Assembly (NCBI GenBank): GCA_021292105.1
Contig: CM037869.1
Span: 44,042,990-44,106,989, forward strand
DNA length: 64,000 nucleotides
Reading direction: 5' to 3'
DNA from: Anadara kagoshimensis
Taxonomy: Eukaryota > Mollusca > Bivalvia > Arcoida > Arcidae
This document shows, one piece after another, positions 23,607 to 37,338 of this stretch; positions within the stretch are counted from its first letter, which is position 1; every line of letters begins with the position of its first letter. Position numbers and translations under genes: made by a program. A model generated the notes under the pieces. That model did no database searches, was not told where the DNA came from, and worked only from the letters and a program-made list of their open reading frames with translations.

Positions 23607-24369
23607 CGCATAGGCGTGGGGGAGTTTTTAATATTTGGAGGGGGGGGGCAAACCGAAGCTATGTCTTATGTCGTGCCGCTGGTACGACCTCGTGCCAATG
23701 GCATGAGGCGCGGAGAGTATGAGAGGGGTGCTAAACCCCTCGCATAGGTGGGGGTCCGGGGGAAAATTTTCAAAACTACGTACTGTCTAGACGCATTTTC
23801 AATGTATTGTGCATCATTTTGATAGTTTTAAAATACTGTGATACCAAGGCAAGATTATAAAATAACCGTATGACACAAGTTCCATAATCACCCTCTCATT
23901 GGAGATGGATATCAGAGGCTGGTCCAGAATTTTAGAAAGGGGGCGTATAATGTGAGATTTGAAGGCTCGAACCTTCTAGGGGGGTTCGGGGGCATGCTCC
24001 CCCGGAAAATTTTGAAAAAGTGGCGCAAAAATCCTGCACTCTGGTGCAATCTGAGCTGAACAATATGTATTATTAGCGACATAAAGGGGGTGCGTATTCC
24101 CCCTACGCCCCCCCCCGCTGAATCCGCCACTGGATATGGGGTACCCCGGAAAATTTTGACGCCCTTTTACAAGTATAATGATAAAATTGATAATTGATTG
24201 GTTACCAGATGGACATTTCCTGTTAAAGCTCTTGTTTTTTTTTCTTTCTTTTCTTTAGCATGATACAAAATTTCACACAATATATTGCGGGGGGCTGCCC
24301 CCCCCCCCTTCTCTGATATTGGGGGGGGGGGGGCGGCCCCCGCTGGCCCCCCCTGCTCCTACGCCTACG
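23607..24369. mobile_element. About 760-bp element inserted in the SINE, 3-bp target duplication agc
   Basis: Ends gcataggcgtggggg and cctacgcctacgc are inverted repeats. The flanking agc is duplicated. The interior is rich in G and C runs (23637-23650, 24100-24120, 24295-24360) and contains a further element at 23920-24134. No transposase frame is present. Confidence 0.75.
23920..24134. mobile_element. Small GC-run element nested inside the 23607-24369 element
   Basis: The left end cagaggctggtccagaat and the reverse complement of the right end (cagtggcggattcag) are imperfect inverted repeats. The inside has ggttcgggggcatgctcccc and ccggaaaattttgaaa. This is the third layer of one nest. Confidence 0.55.
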
Positions 24370-24429
24370 CAGCGGTAAGAGACCCTGGATTTGTAGACTG
24401 ACGTTTTATCTATTAGGCCACCGTGGTAT

Positions 24430-25160
24430 CTGAAAAATGTTTTAGTTTAATGTGCTTATAATTATTTTTAACATTTCACTATTGGGACTCTATATGAATC
24501 GATTGTGGAACTGTTCTTCATAATGAAATCTGGAGAGGTATAGTGCCCGAGCCGATTGGCGAGATCACGATATGCCTTCTCATCTATTATAGACCTCTCC
24601 CGAGGGAACTGTTCTCTAATAGTGTTGTCTGGAGAGGTGTAGTGCCCGAGCAGATTGGTGAGAACAATAAACACCGCCACCTGGACAAAAAATACTTGGT
24701 TTTGTTTGTGGGGGGTCGCGCAAGGGACTTCACTTGGATGTCGGGGGAATATACCAAGGTATAGTCTCGCTGTTATGCGTTGTCAAGGACAGATGGTTTC
24801 TACATAAAAAAGAATTCATGTAGTTATTCAAAGATTATTCAACAAATTAATATGTGATGTACTACAAGAGAATTGTATTCAGGGAGAAAGTCATTAATTA
24901 ATTTTGAAATCAACCATTACGTTTATTCAACACCAACAGTAATAAATAAACAAATAAATAAATAAATAAATTAATACAAAACATTTAAACTACAATAAAC
25001 CTTATGATCAATGCGTATCACACATATCTAAAAATAATAAATTATAGTTCCCCGCGTCAAGGGACTATATCTCGGTATAGTAGTTATTTAACCTTTATTC
25101 AACAAAGTAACGTTCACAAATTAATTGTTGACTTGTGGTGATAACCACAAAGTTATTTGT
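24430..25160. other. Intergenic with a short tandem duplication
   Basis: The phrase gtatagtgcccgagccgatt at about 24538 is repeated with changes at about 24638, a 98-bp step. A short (AAAT)n lies at 24945-24970. No gene is supported. Confidence 0.5.
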
Positions 25161-25164
25161 CTAT

Positions 25165-28100
25165 ACAAACATATGAAGATGCTCGATGAAAGGTCAAGTG
25201 GACAGGTCAATGCTGTTTGCCTGTACATACATATGAATGTGCTCGATGAAAGGTCAAAAGGACAGGTCAATGTTGTTTGCCTATACATACATATGAATGT
25301 GCTCGATGAAAGGTCAAGTGGACAGGTCAATGCTGTTTGCCTGTACATACATATGAATGTGCTCGATGAAAGGTCAAAAGGACAGGTCAATGTTGTTTGC
25401 CTGTACATACATATGAATGTGATCAATGAAAGGTCAAACGGACAGGTCAATGTTGTTTGCCTATACATACATATAAATATGCTTGATAAAAGGTCAAGTG
25501 GACAGGTCAATGTTGTTTGCCTGTACATACATATGAATGTGACCAATGAAAGGTCAAACGGACAGGTCAATGTTTTTTGCCTATACATACATATGAATTT
25601 GCTCGATGAAAGGTCAAATGGACAGGTCGATGTTGTTTATACATACATATGAATGTGCTCGATGAAAGGTCAAGTCGAGAGGTAAATGTTGTTTGCCTAT
25701 CAAATGCGTATGAATATGCTCGATGAAAGGTCAAGTGGACAGGTCTGAAAGGTCAAGTGGACAGGTCAATGCTGTCTGCCTGTACATACATATGAATGTG
25801 CTCGATGAAAGGTCAAAAGGACAGGTCAATGTTGTTTGTCTATACATACATATGAATATGCTTGATGAAAGGTCAAGTGGAGAGGTCAATGTTGTTTGCC
25901 TAAACATACATATGAATGTGTTCGATGAAAGGTCAAAAGGACAGGTCAATGATGTTTGCCTGTATATACATATGAATGTGCTCGATGAAAGGTCAAAAGG
26001 ACAGGTCAATGTTGTTTGCCTATACATACATATGAATGTGGTAATTGAAAGTTCAAACAGACAGGTCAATGCTGTTTGCCTATACATACATATGAATATG
26101 ATCAATGAAAGGTCAAGTGGACAGGTCAATGTTGTTTGCCTATACATACATATAAATATGCTTGATAAAAGGTCAAGTGGACAGGTCAATGCTGTTTGCC
26201 TATACATACATATGAATATGCTCGATGAAAGGTCAAACGTACAGGTCAATGTTTTTTGTCTATACATACATATGAATATGCTTGATGAAAGGTCAAACGG
26301 ACAGGTCAATGTTTTTTGTCTATACATACATATGAATATGCTTGATGAAAGGTCAAACGGACAGGTCAATGTTGTTTGCCTATACATACATATGAATATG
26401 CTTGATGAAAGGTCAAAAGGACAGGTCAATGTTTTTTGTCTATACATACATATGAATATGCTTGATGAAAGGTCAAACGGACAGGTCAATGTTGTTTGCC
26501 CATACATACATATGAATGTGATCAATGAAAGGTCAAACGGACAGGTCAATGTTGTTTGACTATCAAATGCGTATGAATATGCACGATGAAAGGTCAAGTG
26601 GAGAGGTCAATGTTGTTTGCCTATATATGTATATGAATGTGCTTGGTGAAAGGTCAAGTGGACAGGTCAATGTTGTTTGCCCATACATACATATGAACAT
26701 GCTAGATGAAAGGTCAAGTGGACAGGTCAATGTTGTTATACATATGAATATGCTCGATGAAAGGTCAAGTGGACAGGTCAATGTTGTTATACATATGAAT
26801 ATGCTCGATGAAAGGTCAAGTCGAAAGGTCAATGTTGTTTGCCAACATGCTACATGAAAGATCAAGTGGACAGGTCAATGTTGTTTGTCTATGCATGACT
26901 GTGCTCAATGAAAGATATATAGATAAGTTTGTGTCTTCCAACTTAGCCAACATTTTAAAATTTCCTATTATGAAAGGTCAAGTGGACAGGTCAATGTTGT
27001 TATACATATGAATATGCTCGATGAAAGGTCAAGTCGAGAGGTAAATGTTGTTTGCCTATCAAATGCGTATGAACATGCTCGATGAAAGGTCAAGTGGACG
27101 GGTCAATGTTGTTTGCCTATACATACATATGAATATGCTCGATGAAAGGTCAAGTGGACAGGTCAATGTTGTTTGCCTATACATACATATGAATATGCTC
27201 GATGAAAGGTCAAGTGGACAGGTCAATGTTGTTTGCTTATACATACATATGAATATGATCAATGAAAAGTCAAGTGGACAGGTCAATGTTGTTTGCCTAT
27301 ACATACATATGAATATGCTTGATAAAAGGTCAAACGGACAGGTCAATGTGTTTGCCGTACATACATATGAATATGCTGATGAAAGGTCAAACGGACAGGT
27401 CAATGTTTTTTGTCTATACATACATATGAATATGCTGATAAAAGTCAAACGGACAGGTCAATGTTTTTTGTCTATACATACATATGAATATTGATGAAAG
27501 TCAAACGGACAGGTCAATGTTGTTTGCGTACATACATATGAATGTGATCAATGAAAGTCAAACGGACAGGTCAATGTTGTTTGCCTGTACATACATAAAT
27601 GTGCTCGATGGAAGTCAAGGACAGGTCAATGTTGTTTGCCTATACATACATATGAATGTGATCGATGAAAGGTCAAGTGGACAGGTCAATGTTGTTTGAC
27701 TATCAAATGCGTATGAATATGCTCGATGAAAGGTCAAGTGGACAGGTCAATGTTGTTTGCCTACATATGATATATGTAGTGAAAGGTCAAGTGGACAGGT
27801 CAATGTTGTTTGCCCGTACATACTATGAACTAGCTGAAAAGGTCAAGTGGACAGGTCAATGTTGTTTATACATATGAATATGCTGGATGAAAGGTCAAGT
27901 GGACAGGTCAATGTTGTTATACATATGAATATGCTCGATGAAAGGTCAAGGAGAGGTCAATGTTGTTTGTCTATCAAATGCGTATGAAATGCTCGATGAA
28001 AGGTCAAGTGGACGGGTCAATGTTGTTTGCCTGTACATACATATGAATATGCTCGATGAAAGGTCAAAAGGACAGGTCAATGTTGTTTGCCTATACATAC

Positions 28101-29716
28101 ATAGAATATGCTTGATGAAAGGTCAAGTGGACAGGTCAATGCTGTCTGCCTGTACATACATATGAATGTGCTCGATGAAAGGTCAAAAGGAAGGTCAATG
28201 TTGTTTGCCTGTACATACATAAGAATGTGCTCGATGAAAGATCAAAAGGACAGGTCAATGGTGTTTGCCTGTATATACATATGAATGTGATCGATGAAAG
28301 GTCAAGTGGACAGGTCAATGGTGTTTGTCTATACATACATATGAATATGCTTGATGAAAGGTCAAGTGGACAGGTCAATGTTGTTTGCTCATACATACAT
28401 ATGAATGTGTTCGATGAAAGGTCAAAAGGACAGGTCAATGTTGTTTGCCTATACATACATATGAATGTGGTCGATGAAAGGTCAAGTGGACAGGTCAATG
28501 CTGTTTGCCTGTACATACATATGAATGTGCTCGATGAAAGGTCAAAAGGACAGGTCAATGTTGTTTGCCTATACATACATATGAATGTGCTCGATGAAAG
28601 GTCAAGTGGACAGGTCAATGCTGTTTGCCTGTACATACATATGAATGTGCTCGATGAAAGGTCAAAAGGACAGGTCAATGTTGTTTGCCTGTACATACAT
28701 ATGAATGTGATCAATGAAAGGTCAAACGGACAGGTCAATGTTGTTTGCCTGTACATACATATGAATGTGACCAATGAAAGGTCAAACGGACAGGTCAATG
28801 TTTTTTGCCTATACATACATATGAATTTGCTCGATGAAAGGTCAAATGGACAGGTCGATGTTGTTTATACATACATATGAATGTGCTCGATGAAAGGTCA
28901 AGTCGAGAGGTAAATGTTGTTTGCCTATCAAATGCGTATGAATATGCTCGATGAGAGGTCAAGTGGACAGGTCTGAAAGGTCAAGTGGACAGGTCAATGC
29001 TGTCTGCCTGTACATACATATGAATGTGCTCGATGAAAGGTCAAAAGGACAGGTCAATGTTGTTTGTCTATACATACATATGAATATGCTTGATGAAAGG
29101 TCAAGTGGAGAGGTCAATGTTGTTTGCCTAAACATACATATGAATGTGTTCGATGAAAGGTCAAAAGGACAGGTCAATGATGTTTGCCTGTATATACATA
29201 TGAATGTGCTCGATGAAAGGTCAAAAGGACAGGTCAATGTTGTTTGCCTATACATACATATGAATGTGGTAATTGAAAGTTCAAACAGACAGGTCAATGC
29301 TGTTTGCCTATACATACATATGAATATGATCAATGAAAGGTCAAGTGGACAGGTCAATGTTGTTTGCCTATACATACATATAAATATGCTTGATAAAAGG
29401 TCAAGTGGACAGGTCAATGCTGTTTGCCTATACATACATATGAATATGCTCGATGAAAGGTCAAACGTACAGGTCAATGTTTTTTGTCTATACATACATA
29501 TGAACATGCTAGATGAAAGGTCAAGTGGACAGGTCAATGTTGTTATACATATGAATATGCTCGATGAAAGGTCAAGTGGACAGGTCAATGTTGTTATACA
29601 TATGAATATGCTCGATGAAAGGTCAAGTCGAAAGGTTAATGTTGTTTGCCAACATGCTAGATGAAAGATCAAGTGGACAGGTCAATGTTGTTTGTCTATG
29701 CATGACTGTGCTCTAT
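25165..29716. repeat. 60-bp minisatellite array, about 75 units, with internal large duplication
   Basis: The unit is 60 bp: gacaggtcaatgttgtttgc, ctatacatacatatgaatat, then gctcgatgaaaggtcaagtg. Unit variants (aagtg, aaaag or aaacg before gacagg; gctg or gttg) alternate in places, giving 120-bp dimers. Shortened units near 26730-26850 and 27340-27950 carry small deletions. A 3.2-kb step copies about 25200-26265 to 28490-29493. Frames are open for long stretches on both strands because 60 is a multiple of 3. Confidence 0.97.
26905..26968. repeat. Captured array flank, repeated at 29712-29775
   Basis: The non-repetitive stretch atatatagataagtttgtg to acattttaaaatttcctatt occurs inside the array and again at its right border. 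In the second place it runs on into unique DNA; here array units resume. Confidence 0.9.
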
Positions 29717-29775
29717 GAAAGATATATAGATAAGTTTGTGTCTTCCAACTTAGCCAACATTTTAAAATTTCCTAT

Positions 29776-30405
29776 TCCCACTTAGCCACATAAACATTAA
29801 AATTGTTTGCTATAGGTTTTTTCAGCAACATTGTTTTGTAGTGCTGAATATTTTAGGTAGAATATCATGCTACAATTAGTTTAAAATTAAATATTTTATT
29901 ATAAAAATAATGGTAACAATGCAAATAAATAAATAAATAAATAAATAAATAGATAAATATTAGAAAAAAAATATTTGAAATAAAAAATAAATAAACATTT
30001 GAAATAAATAAACAAATAAATGTTAAGGTGCTGAATATTTTAAATATATGTGTCTATAGTGGTTTGGTCAATTTAGACAATTATATTTTGAGATTTCTAA
30101 TATTTTTCCGCTTTGTTTTAAAACTCTTTAACTATCTGAAGAAACCTGAGGTTATATTGAAACCCTCCTACTGAATAATTTAGCTATAGTATCGATTGTA
30201 GCCTAATAAAAAGTATTAATTTATGACACTCACCTTGTGACTTTAAATTACCACAAATCTAGTTGAGAGACATTTTTAAACCGCTTATCTCACTATTTCG
30301 TCTACTATATGAAGGTTAAAATCTGGAAATCCCCAATCTATAAATAGACCATTTATCAGAAATGTTGCACTGTTCTATTTTCCGTAAAAGGAGAGGCCCT
30401 TGGCA
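29776..30405. other. Intergenic, no recognisable feature
   Basis: AT-rich, with a short (AAAT)n tract at 29928-29955 and 29985-30020. No coding frame of note. Confidence 0.55.
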
Positions 30406-30632
30406 AACAACATTGACTTGTCTGTTTGACCTTTAATTTAAACAATCATTATGAAGCAGTACGTGTGTGTGTATTAACGCAGGTGTTTATTTCGCCAATA
30501 CCACGGGAAAACGTGCTCTGTTTATTTATTAACTGTGAATCCTAACACATCCAGTGTACTGGGTGGATTATCGCGCTTTAAGAATATTCTTGATGAAAGG
30601 TTAAACGGACAGGTCAATGTTGGTTTTTCCGT
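30406..30632. mobile_element. Dispersed element with ends like the 60-bp array unit, copy 2
   Basis: A reverse unit (caacattgacttgtctgttt at about 30410) and a forward unit (gaaaggttaaacggacaggt at about 30595) flank about 155 bp. The layout matches the copy at 10990-11290. It lies 0.7 kb beyond the right edge of the array. Confidence 0.65.
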
Positions 30633-30890
30633 AACAATCTAAATATTTGTTTTGCGTATGGTAGGTTTACGCAACAATATGAGTCAGACTTCATTTTTTT
30701 AAATGTCATATGTACATTATCTAAAGTGTTTATGTAGAGTAAATTTGGTAATTTTCTCAGGATTAATTTAAGAACAGGTTTGTGTAATCATCAACGGGTA
30801 CTTTAATTGAAGTCGTCAATGAGTACTTTCACTGGGGTCTGCAATGAGTACTTTTAATGTACTGCCGAAATGTTGTCAATATGAAATTTT

Positions 30891-31016
30891 TGCTCATGGC
30901 TTATAGTAGCCAATCGATGGCTTATAAGTCGCGTATAGATAGAGATACTAATAGCCACCTTTAACCCCCTATAAGCTTCTATAAGCCAATCTATAAGGTA
31001 ATATAAGCCATGAGCA
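30891..31016. mobile_element. 126-bp palindromic element (TGCTCATGGCTTATA ends)
   Basis: tgctcatggcttata at 30891 is mirrored by tataagccatgagca ending at 31016. Several internal ataagcc / ggcttat motifs add to the hairpin. Confidence 0.75.
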
Positions 31017-31134
31017 TGTTTATAGGTGGCTCATAGATAGCATTTCAACCTGTGGTTTCATAAACTAGGCCTCTTTATCTGCGTTTTATTTACTTCATTT
31101 ACATCATAACGTTCACTTAATGTTCCTTGGCGGA

Positions 31135-34087
31135 TTAATAGCCAGCTATGGGACACATGTACATACACTGATTCTGATAGGACACGTGTACATACTCTGA
31201 TTCTGACAGGACACGTGTACATACTCTGATTGTGATAGGACACACATACATACTCTGATTGTAATAGGACACATGTGCATACTCTAATTGTGATAGGACA
31301 CATGTACATATTCTGATTCTGATAGGACACATGTACATAATCTGACTGATAGGACACATGCACATACTCCGATTCTGATAGGACACATGTACATTCTCTG
31401 ATTCTGATAAGACGCATGTACATACTCTGATTCTGATAGGACACATGTACATACTCTGATTCTGATAGGACACATATACATACTCTGATTCTGATAGGAC
31501 ACATGTACATACTCTGATTCTGATAGGACACATGTATATACTCTGAATCTGAGAGGACACATGTACATACTCTGATTCTGTTAGGACACATTTTCATACT
31601 CTGAATCTGATAGGACACATGTACATACTCTGAATCTGATAGAACACATGTACATACTCTGAATCTGATAGGACACATGTACATACTCTGAATCTGATAG
31701 AACACATGTACATACTCTGAATCTGATAGGACACATGTATATACTCTGATTCTGATAGGACACATGTACATACTCTGATTCTGATAGGACACGTGTACAT
31801 ACTCTGATTCTGATAGGACACGTGTACATACTCCGATTCTTATAGGACACACGTACATACTCTCATTCTGATAGGACACATGTACATATTCTGATTCTGA
31901 TAGGGCACATGTACATACTCTGATTCTGATAGGACACGTGTACATACTCTGATTCTGATAGGACACATGTACATATTCTGAATCTGATAGGACACATGTA
32001 CATACTCTGATGCTGATCGAACACACGTACATACTCTGATTCTGATAGAACACATGTACATACTCTGAATCTGATAGGACACATGTACATACTCTGATGC
32101 TGATCGAACACACGTACATACTCTGATTCTGATAGAACACATGTACATACTCTGAATCTGATAGGACACATGTACATACTCTGATGCTGATCGAACACAC
32201 GTACATATTCTGATTCTGATAGAACACATGTACATACTCCGATTCTAATAGAACACATGTACATACTCTGATTCTGATAGGACACATGTACATACTCTGA
32301 TTCTGATAGGACACATGTACATACTTTGATTCTGATAGGACACATGTACATACTTTGATTCTGATAAAACACACGAACATACTCTGATTCTAATATAACA
32401 CATGTACATACTCTGATTCTGATAGGACACATGTACATACTCTGATTCTGATAGGACACATGTACATACTCTGATTCTGATAGAACACACGAACATACTC
32501 TGATTCTAATAGAACACATGTACATACTCTGAATCTGATAGGACACATGTACATACTCTGATTCTGATAGGACACATGTATATACTCTGAACCTGATAGG
32601 ACACATGTACATACTCTGATTCTGATAGGACATATTTACATACTCTGAATCTGATAGGACACATGTACATACTCTGAATCTGATAGGACACATGTTCATA
32701 CTCTGATTCTGATAGGACACATGTATATACTCGGAATCTGATAGGACACATGCACATACTCTGAATCTGATAGGACACATGTACACACTCTGATTTTGAT
32801 AGGACACATGTACATACTCTGATTCTGATAGGACACATGTACATACCGGACACATGTACATGCTATGATTCTGATAGGACAAATGTACATACTCTGATTC
32901 TGATAGGACACATGTACATACTCTGATTCTGATAGAACACATGTACATACTCTGATTCTGATAGGACACACGTACATACTCCGATTCTGATAGGACACAT
33001 GTACATACTCTGATTCTGATAGGACACATGTACATACTCTGATTCTGATAGGACACATGTACATACTCTGATTTTCATAGGACATATGTACATACTCTGA
33101 TTCTGATAGGACACATGTACATACTCTGATTCTGATAAGACACATGTACATACTCTGATTCTGATAAGACACATGTACATATTCTGATTCTGATAGGACA
33201 CATGTACATACTCTGAATCTGATAGAACACATGTACATACTCTGATTCTGATAAGACACATGTACATACTCTGATTCTGATAGGACACATGTATATACTC
33301 TGATTCTGATAGGACACATGTACATACTCTGATTCTGATAAGACACATGTACATACTCTGATTCTGATAAGACACATGTACATACTCTGATTCTGATAGG
33401 ATACATGTACATACTCTGATTCTGATAAGACACATGTACATACTCGGATTCTGATAGGACACATGTACATACTCTGATTCTGATAGAACACATGTACATA
33501 CTCTGATTCTGATAAGACACACGTACATACTCTGATTCTGATAGGACACATGTATATACTCTGATTCTGATAGGACACATGTACATACTCTGATTCTGAT
33601 AAGACACATGTACATACTCTGATTCTGATAAGACACATGTACATACTCTGATTCTGATAGGATACATGTACATACTCTGATTCTGATAAGACACATGTAC
33701 ATACTCGGATTCTGATAGGACACATGTACATACTCTGATTCTGATAGAACACATGTACATACTCTGATTCTGATAGGACACATACTCTGATTTTGATAGG
33801 ACACACGTACATACTCTGATTCTGATAGGACACACGTACATACTCTGATTCTGATAGGACACATGTACATACTCTGAATCTGATAAGACACATGTACATA
33901 CTCTGATTCTGATAGGACACATGTACATACTCTGATTCTGATAGGACACATGTACATACTCTGATTCTGATAAGACACACGTACATACTCTGATTCTGAT
34001 AGGACACATGTACTTACTCTGATTCTGATAGGGCACATGTACATACTCTGATTCTGATAGGACACATGTACATACTCTGATTCTGAT
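31135..34087. repeat. 29-bp minisatellite array, about 102 units
   Basis: The unit is 29 bp: tgataggacacatgtacata then ctctgattc. Variants (cacgtgtac, agaacac, aagacac, ctgaatc) form higher-order blocks: an 87-bp trimer is repeated three times at about 32000-32200, and a 261-bp block at about 33200-33460 is copied at 33461-33720. Because 29 is not a multiple of 3, each frame reads a 29-residue period; none of the three minus-strand frames has a stop, so overlapping frames of 300-440 codons appear. These are not genes. Confidence 0.97.
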
Positions 34088-34254
34088 ACTTCTGGTAAAA
34101 CATAGGCATATTCGTTATAAAAGCCATCTAAACACTTTGAAAACAAGTAAATTAAGTTAAACACGAGATCTACCACGAGGCAAGTGAGTCTGGGTGTTTC
34201 GGAATTTTAACCACCTCCTGCCTAGCTAGCTACACCTGGTTCATGTCAACTCAA

Positions 34255-34655
34255 ATTTGCAATGAAATGAACATTGCAAAATAGGAGGTCAAATATACAT
34301 TTATCAATAATGTTGTGAGTATGAAAAAATATGATAAAAAAATATTTTAGAGGCTCTTTATAAGCCTATGCATGTCAAAACCCTGAGTCCAAATTATATT
34401 TTTGTAAGCATTCATCTGCCTTGTGTAAAATTATTTTCTTCTTAATAAAATTGGCACTGAAATGAACATTGTAAAATAGGACGTCAAATACATAAAGGAA
34501 CATTTTAGATACAGAGACATTATACTTATCAAGAATGTTGTGATTTTTTGTATTTTTGAGGCTCTTTATAAGGCAATGCATTTCGAAACTTGAGTCAAAA
34601 TTATATATTTGTAAGCATTTTGCTGCGTTGTGTAAAAATATTTTCTTCTCAGTAA
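34255..34655. repeat. Tandem duplication of about 200 bp
   Basis: The phrases aatgaacattgcaaaatagg, gaggctctttataag and ttttgtaagcatt recur in the same order about 195-208 bp apart. Confidence 0.8.
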
Positions 34656-36654
34656 TTTATTATGGTGTGGGAAAAGACATGTAACTTGAATTTTAACTTA
34701 TATTTTGCAATACATCAGTAATGTGGGAAAGTTTTTAGCCCATAAAGATAAAGGTATTTTTTATGGTGTAGAATTATCAAATTAATCACAGATAAAAATG
34801 TTTTTTATCTATATGTCTATACGTAACTGGTGAAATTCCATAAGCTAAAATAGTTCAGGTAATCTGGAGGGTAAACACCTCCTGTTTAGCTACCTATACC
34901 CGCTACGTGTGTAAAAATAAGTGTGTAAGCAACATTTTAAAGAAACATTCTTTATTCTTTTTTTGTTACACAATACAAACATTTATAGAGATTAATTGTT
35001 ATTAAATTCTTTTATTATATGGCCAATTATTTTGTCCTTTTTCGATTGCTTAGAAGGCTTTGGTGAGTCTGATAAATCTATATGTTCACCCCGCAATAAC
35101 ACACACGGCGTTTATATGACGTAACCATGGGCAATGTCCACAGCGCAAAAACGCATGCGACGTAATGTTATTTAACATTGTAAAAAGCAAAGGGCACTTT
35201 CTTACATTTTGTAATTTAAAACATTGTAATATGTTGATAAAATCATTGGTCATATAATAAAACATTTATTGACTTTCGATTCGGTATCAACATCAAAATC
35301 ACAATGTTCATCTTAGCCTACGGCCACTGTAAATATATTGTTTTTGAGGTTGATAAATCCTTATGTTAACCTAATCAAAAGTAAAAAATTGCATATTAAT
35401 TTACATCAATGTCGTTGTGAAAAACATGTGCTTCAAAAATATTACCTTGGAAGTATAGTATACTTTGCTTTCCATGACAGTAATATTAAGTAGCAAAGAC
35501 CTCAATGTACATGTATTTTATACCACGCGTGGCATTTCATCATCTGAAGTAAATGTCATGATGCTTAGAATCTGTATTTTCTGTATTTAGAAAGCGGAAG
35601 ACATCAATGTACAGTTCCGTTCAGAATGTTTTGAACCCCTCTTGTATAACCTTTGCAAAACAGCAGTTTTGAAGGTTTCAGTGCTTGATGTTTTGTTAAG
35701 TTAAAATTGTTAGGGGATTTTTATATACTTCAAAAAATGTTTTTTCAAATGATTGTTGAAATTTAGTTTTAGTGAACTGCAAGTGATAAAACAAATGAAA
35801 AGATTTGGGAAAAAATTGATTTTCTTCAAATTTGGATGAAATGAATAGAAAATACTGAAAAAGTCTATAAAAACTTATATGCTTTGTAGTCAATGTCTGA
35901 AATCATTTTATTGGTAAAGGGCAGCAGTTTTTGTGTCTGAAATTTATAAAAGGAGATATCGGTCTTTTGTAATGTTATTGCATCAAATGTACATGTGCTA
36001 GATCTAGTGGTATGTCACAGGTAAGTAACTATTAAACATCATTGATCATGTCAAAATTTGTTATAGCAAGCAAACTCGTGCCTAAGCTATGAACCATTTT
36101 TATAGGGTGCTCCAAACTTTCTGTGATGGACCTGTACATGTATTTATTACAACGCATGTCACTAATTTCTTTTTAAATTATCATCTGAGGTAAAGGTAAA
36201 GGTGTTCCCTTTCGACGCCATGATGTTTAGAATCTGTATGATCTGTGTTTCGAAAGCATATTCTGCGATTTCCAGGCGATGCTTGCTCAAAATGATAAAA
36301 CAAAACAGCACACTGAGAAAAATACTATTAAGTAATCGTTCTAATAATAGAAAGTACACAACAAAGAATTACTGTAAATAAGTAATCAATACCCCCAAAT
36401 TGTCATATGATGTATTTATTGTTTTTTTTCATGCTTAAAATCTGGTTCTTTAACTTATGACAAAAAGTTTAATATATTTATTACAAACAGGTTACAAAAA
36501 CAAAAAATCACAAAATTTTCACTCAAACACAAACTTACGGTTCCATGTCATAACAGCGATCAAGCGATCAAAAAAAGCAAAGCAAAAACCTTGAAAACAT
36601 GTAAATGAAGTTTAAATCGTGAAATTCCAGCAAGTGATGCCGGATACTCCGGAA
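34656..36654. other. Intergenic, duplicated fragments, no gene seen
   Basis: A segment near 35505-35600 (gtacatgtattttataccac, cttagaatctgtat) resembles 36130-36260. Dispersed family R fragments lie at about 34845-34905 and 36530-36660. Frames are short and AT-driven. Confidence 0.5.
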
Positions 36655-36804
36655 AGGTTAGCACTTCCTGTCTAGCTAACTACATCCATAAAGTATAATG
36701 ATAATGTGACATATCGATGAATTTTCTATAATTAACAGTAACGTTTATATAACAGAAGACAAAATTGTAAGAATTCTTAAAATAAGCAGTTGTTAACATA
36801 ACAC

Positions 36805-36838
<34 letters not shown>

Positions 36839-37298
36839 GAAACACAAATCTTTGTATAAATAAATTCCTCAACAAAGTAATAAAATTGTCTATAATAGAA
36901 TAAATGGATACATAATTTTGAATTGAAAACTTGTAAACAACAACTTTAAATGTATTTACAATCAAAACGGATAAACGTAACCAGAAGACACGAACTAGAT
37001 TTTTCTGAAAACACCAATTGCAACAAAAATATAATTTTACAAATTAAAATTAGAAAAAAATCATGTAACAAAGATCAAAATTTGAAAATGCCAACATTAT
37101 GATTTTGTAAAAAAAAATCACTTTAAATAAATAAAACTTAATCAAGTTAAGCACCTCCTTTCTAGCTATCTACATCCATAAAGTATAATGACAATGTGTC
37201 GTATCAATGAAGTTTCTATAATTAACAGTAACGTTTATATAACAAAAGGCAAAATAGTAAGAATCCTTAAAATAAGCAGTTATTAACATAGCATGGTA

Positions 37299-37338
<40 letters not shown>

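Larger units (their letters stand above)
23285..24428 (-). mobile_element. tRNA-derived SINE, second copy, interrupted by a nested element
   Basis: The body (cagcaatttttcagctattc, ggtgaaccagtaaag) matches the copy at 6119-6605. The tRNA head is cut in two: one part ends ctcacagc at about 23606 and the rest resumes agcggtaagagaccctgg at 24370, ending at ttaggccaccgtgg. Confidence 0.85.

Noticed and set aside
25125..29672. Long frames on both strands over the 60-bp array
   Set aside because: The 60-bp period keeps frames open. The frames break wherever a unit has a small deletion, so there is no selection for coding.
31135..34087. CRISPR-like array of short repeats
   Set aside because: Units are contiguous without unique spacers, in a eukaryotic genome with no cas genes.
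31058..34176. Overlapping 300-446 codon frames on the minus strand
   Set aside because: All three frames are open because the 29-bp unit has no stop. The peptide is the same repeat in each frame.
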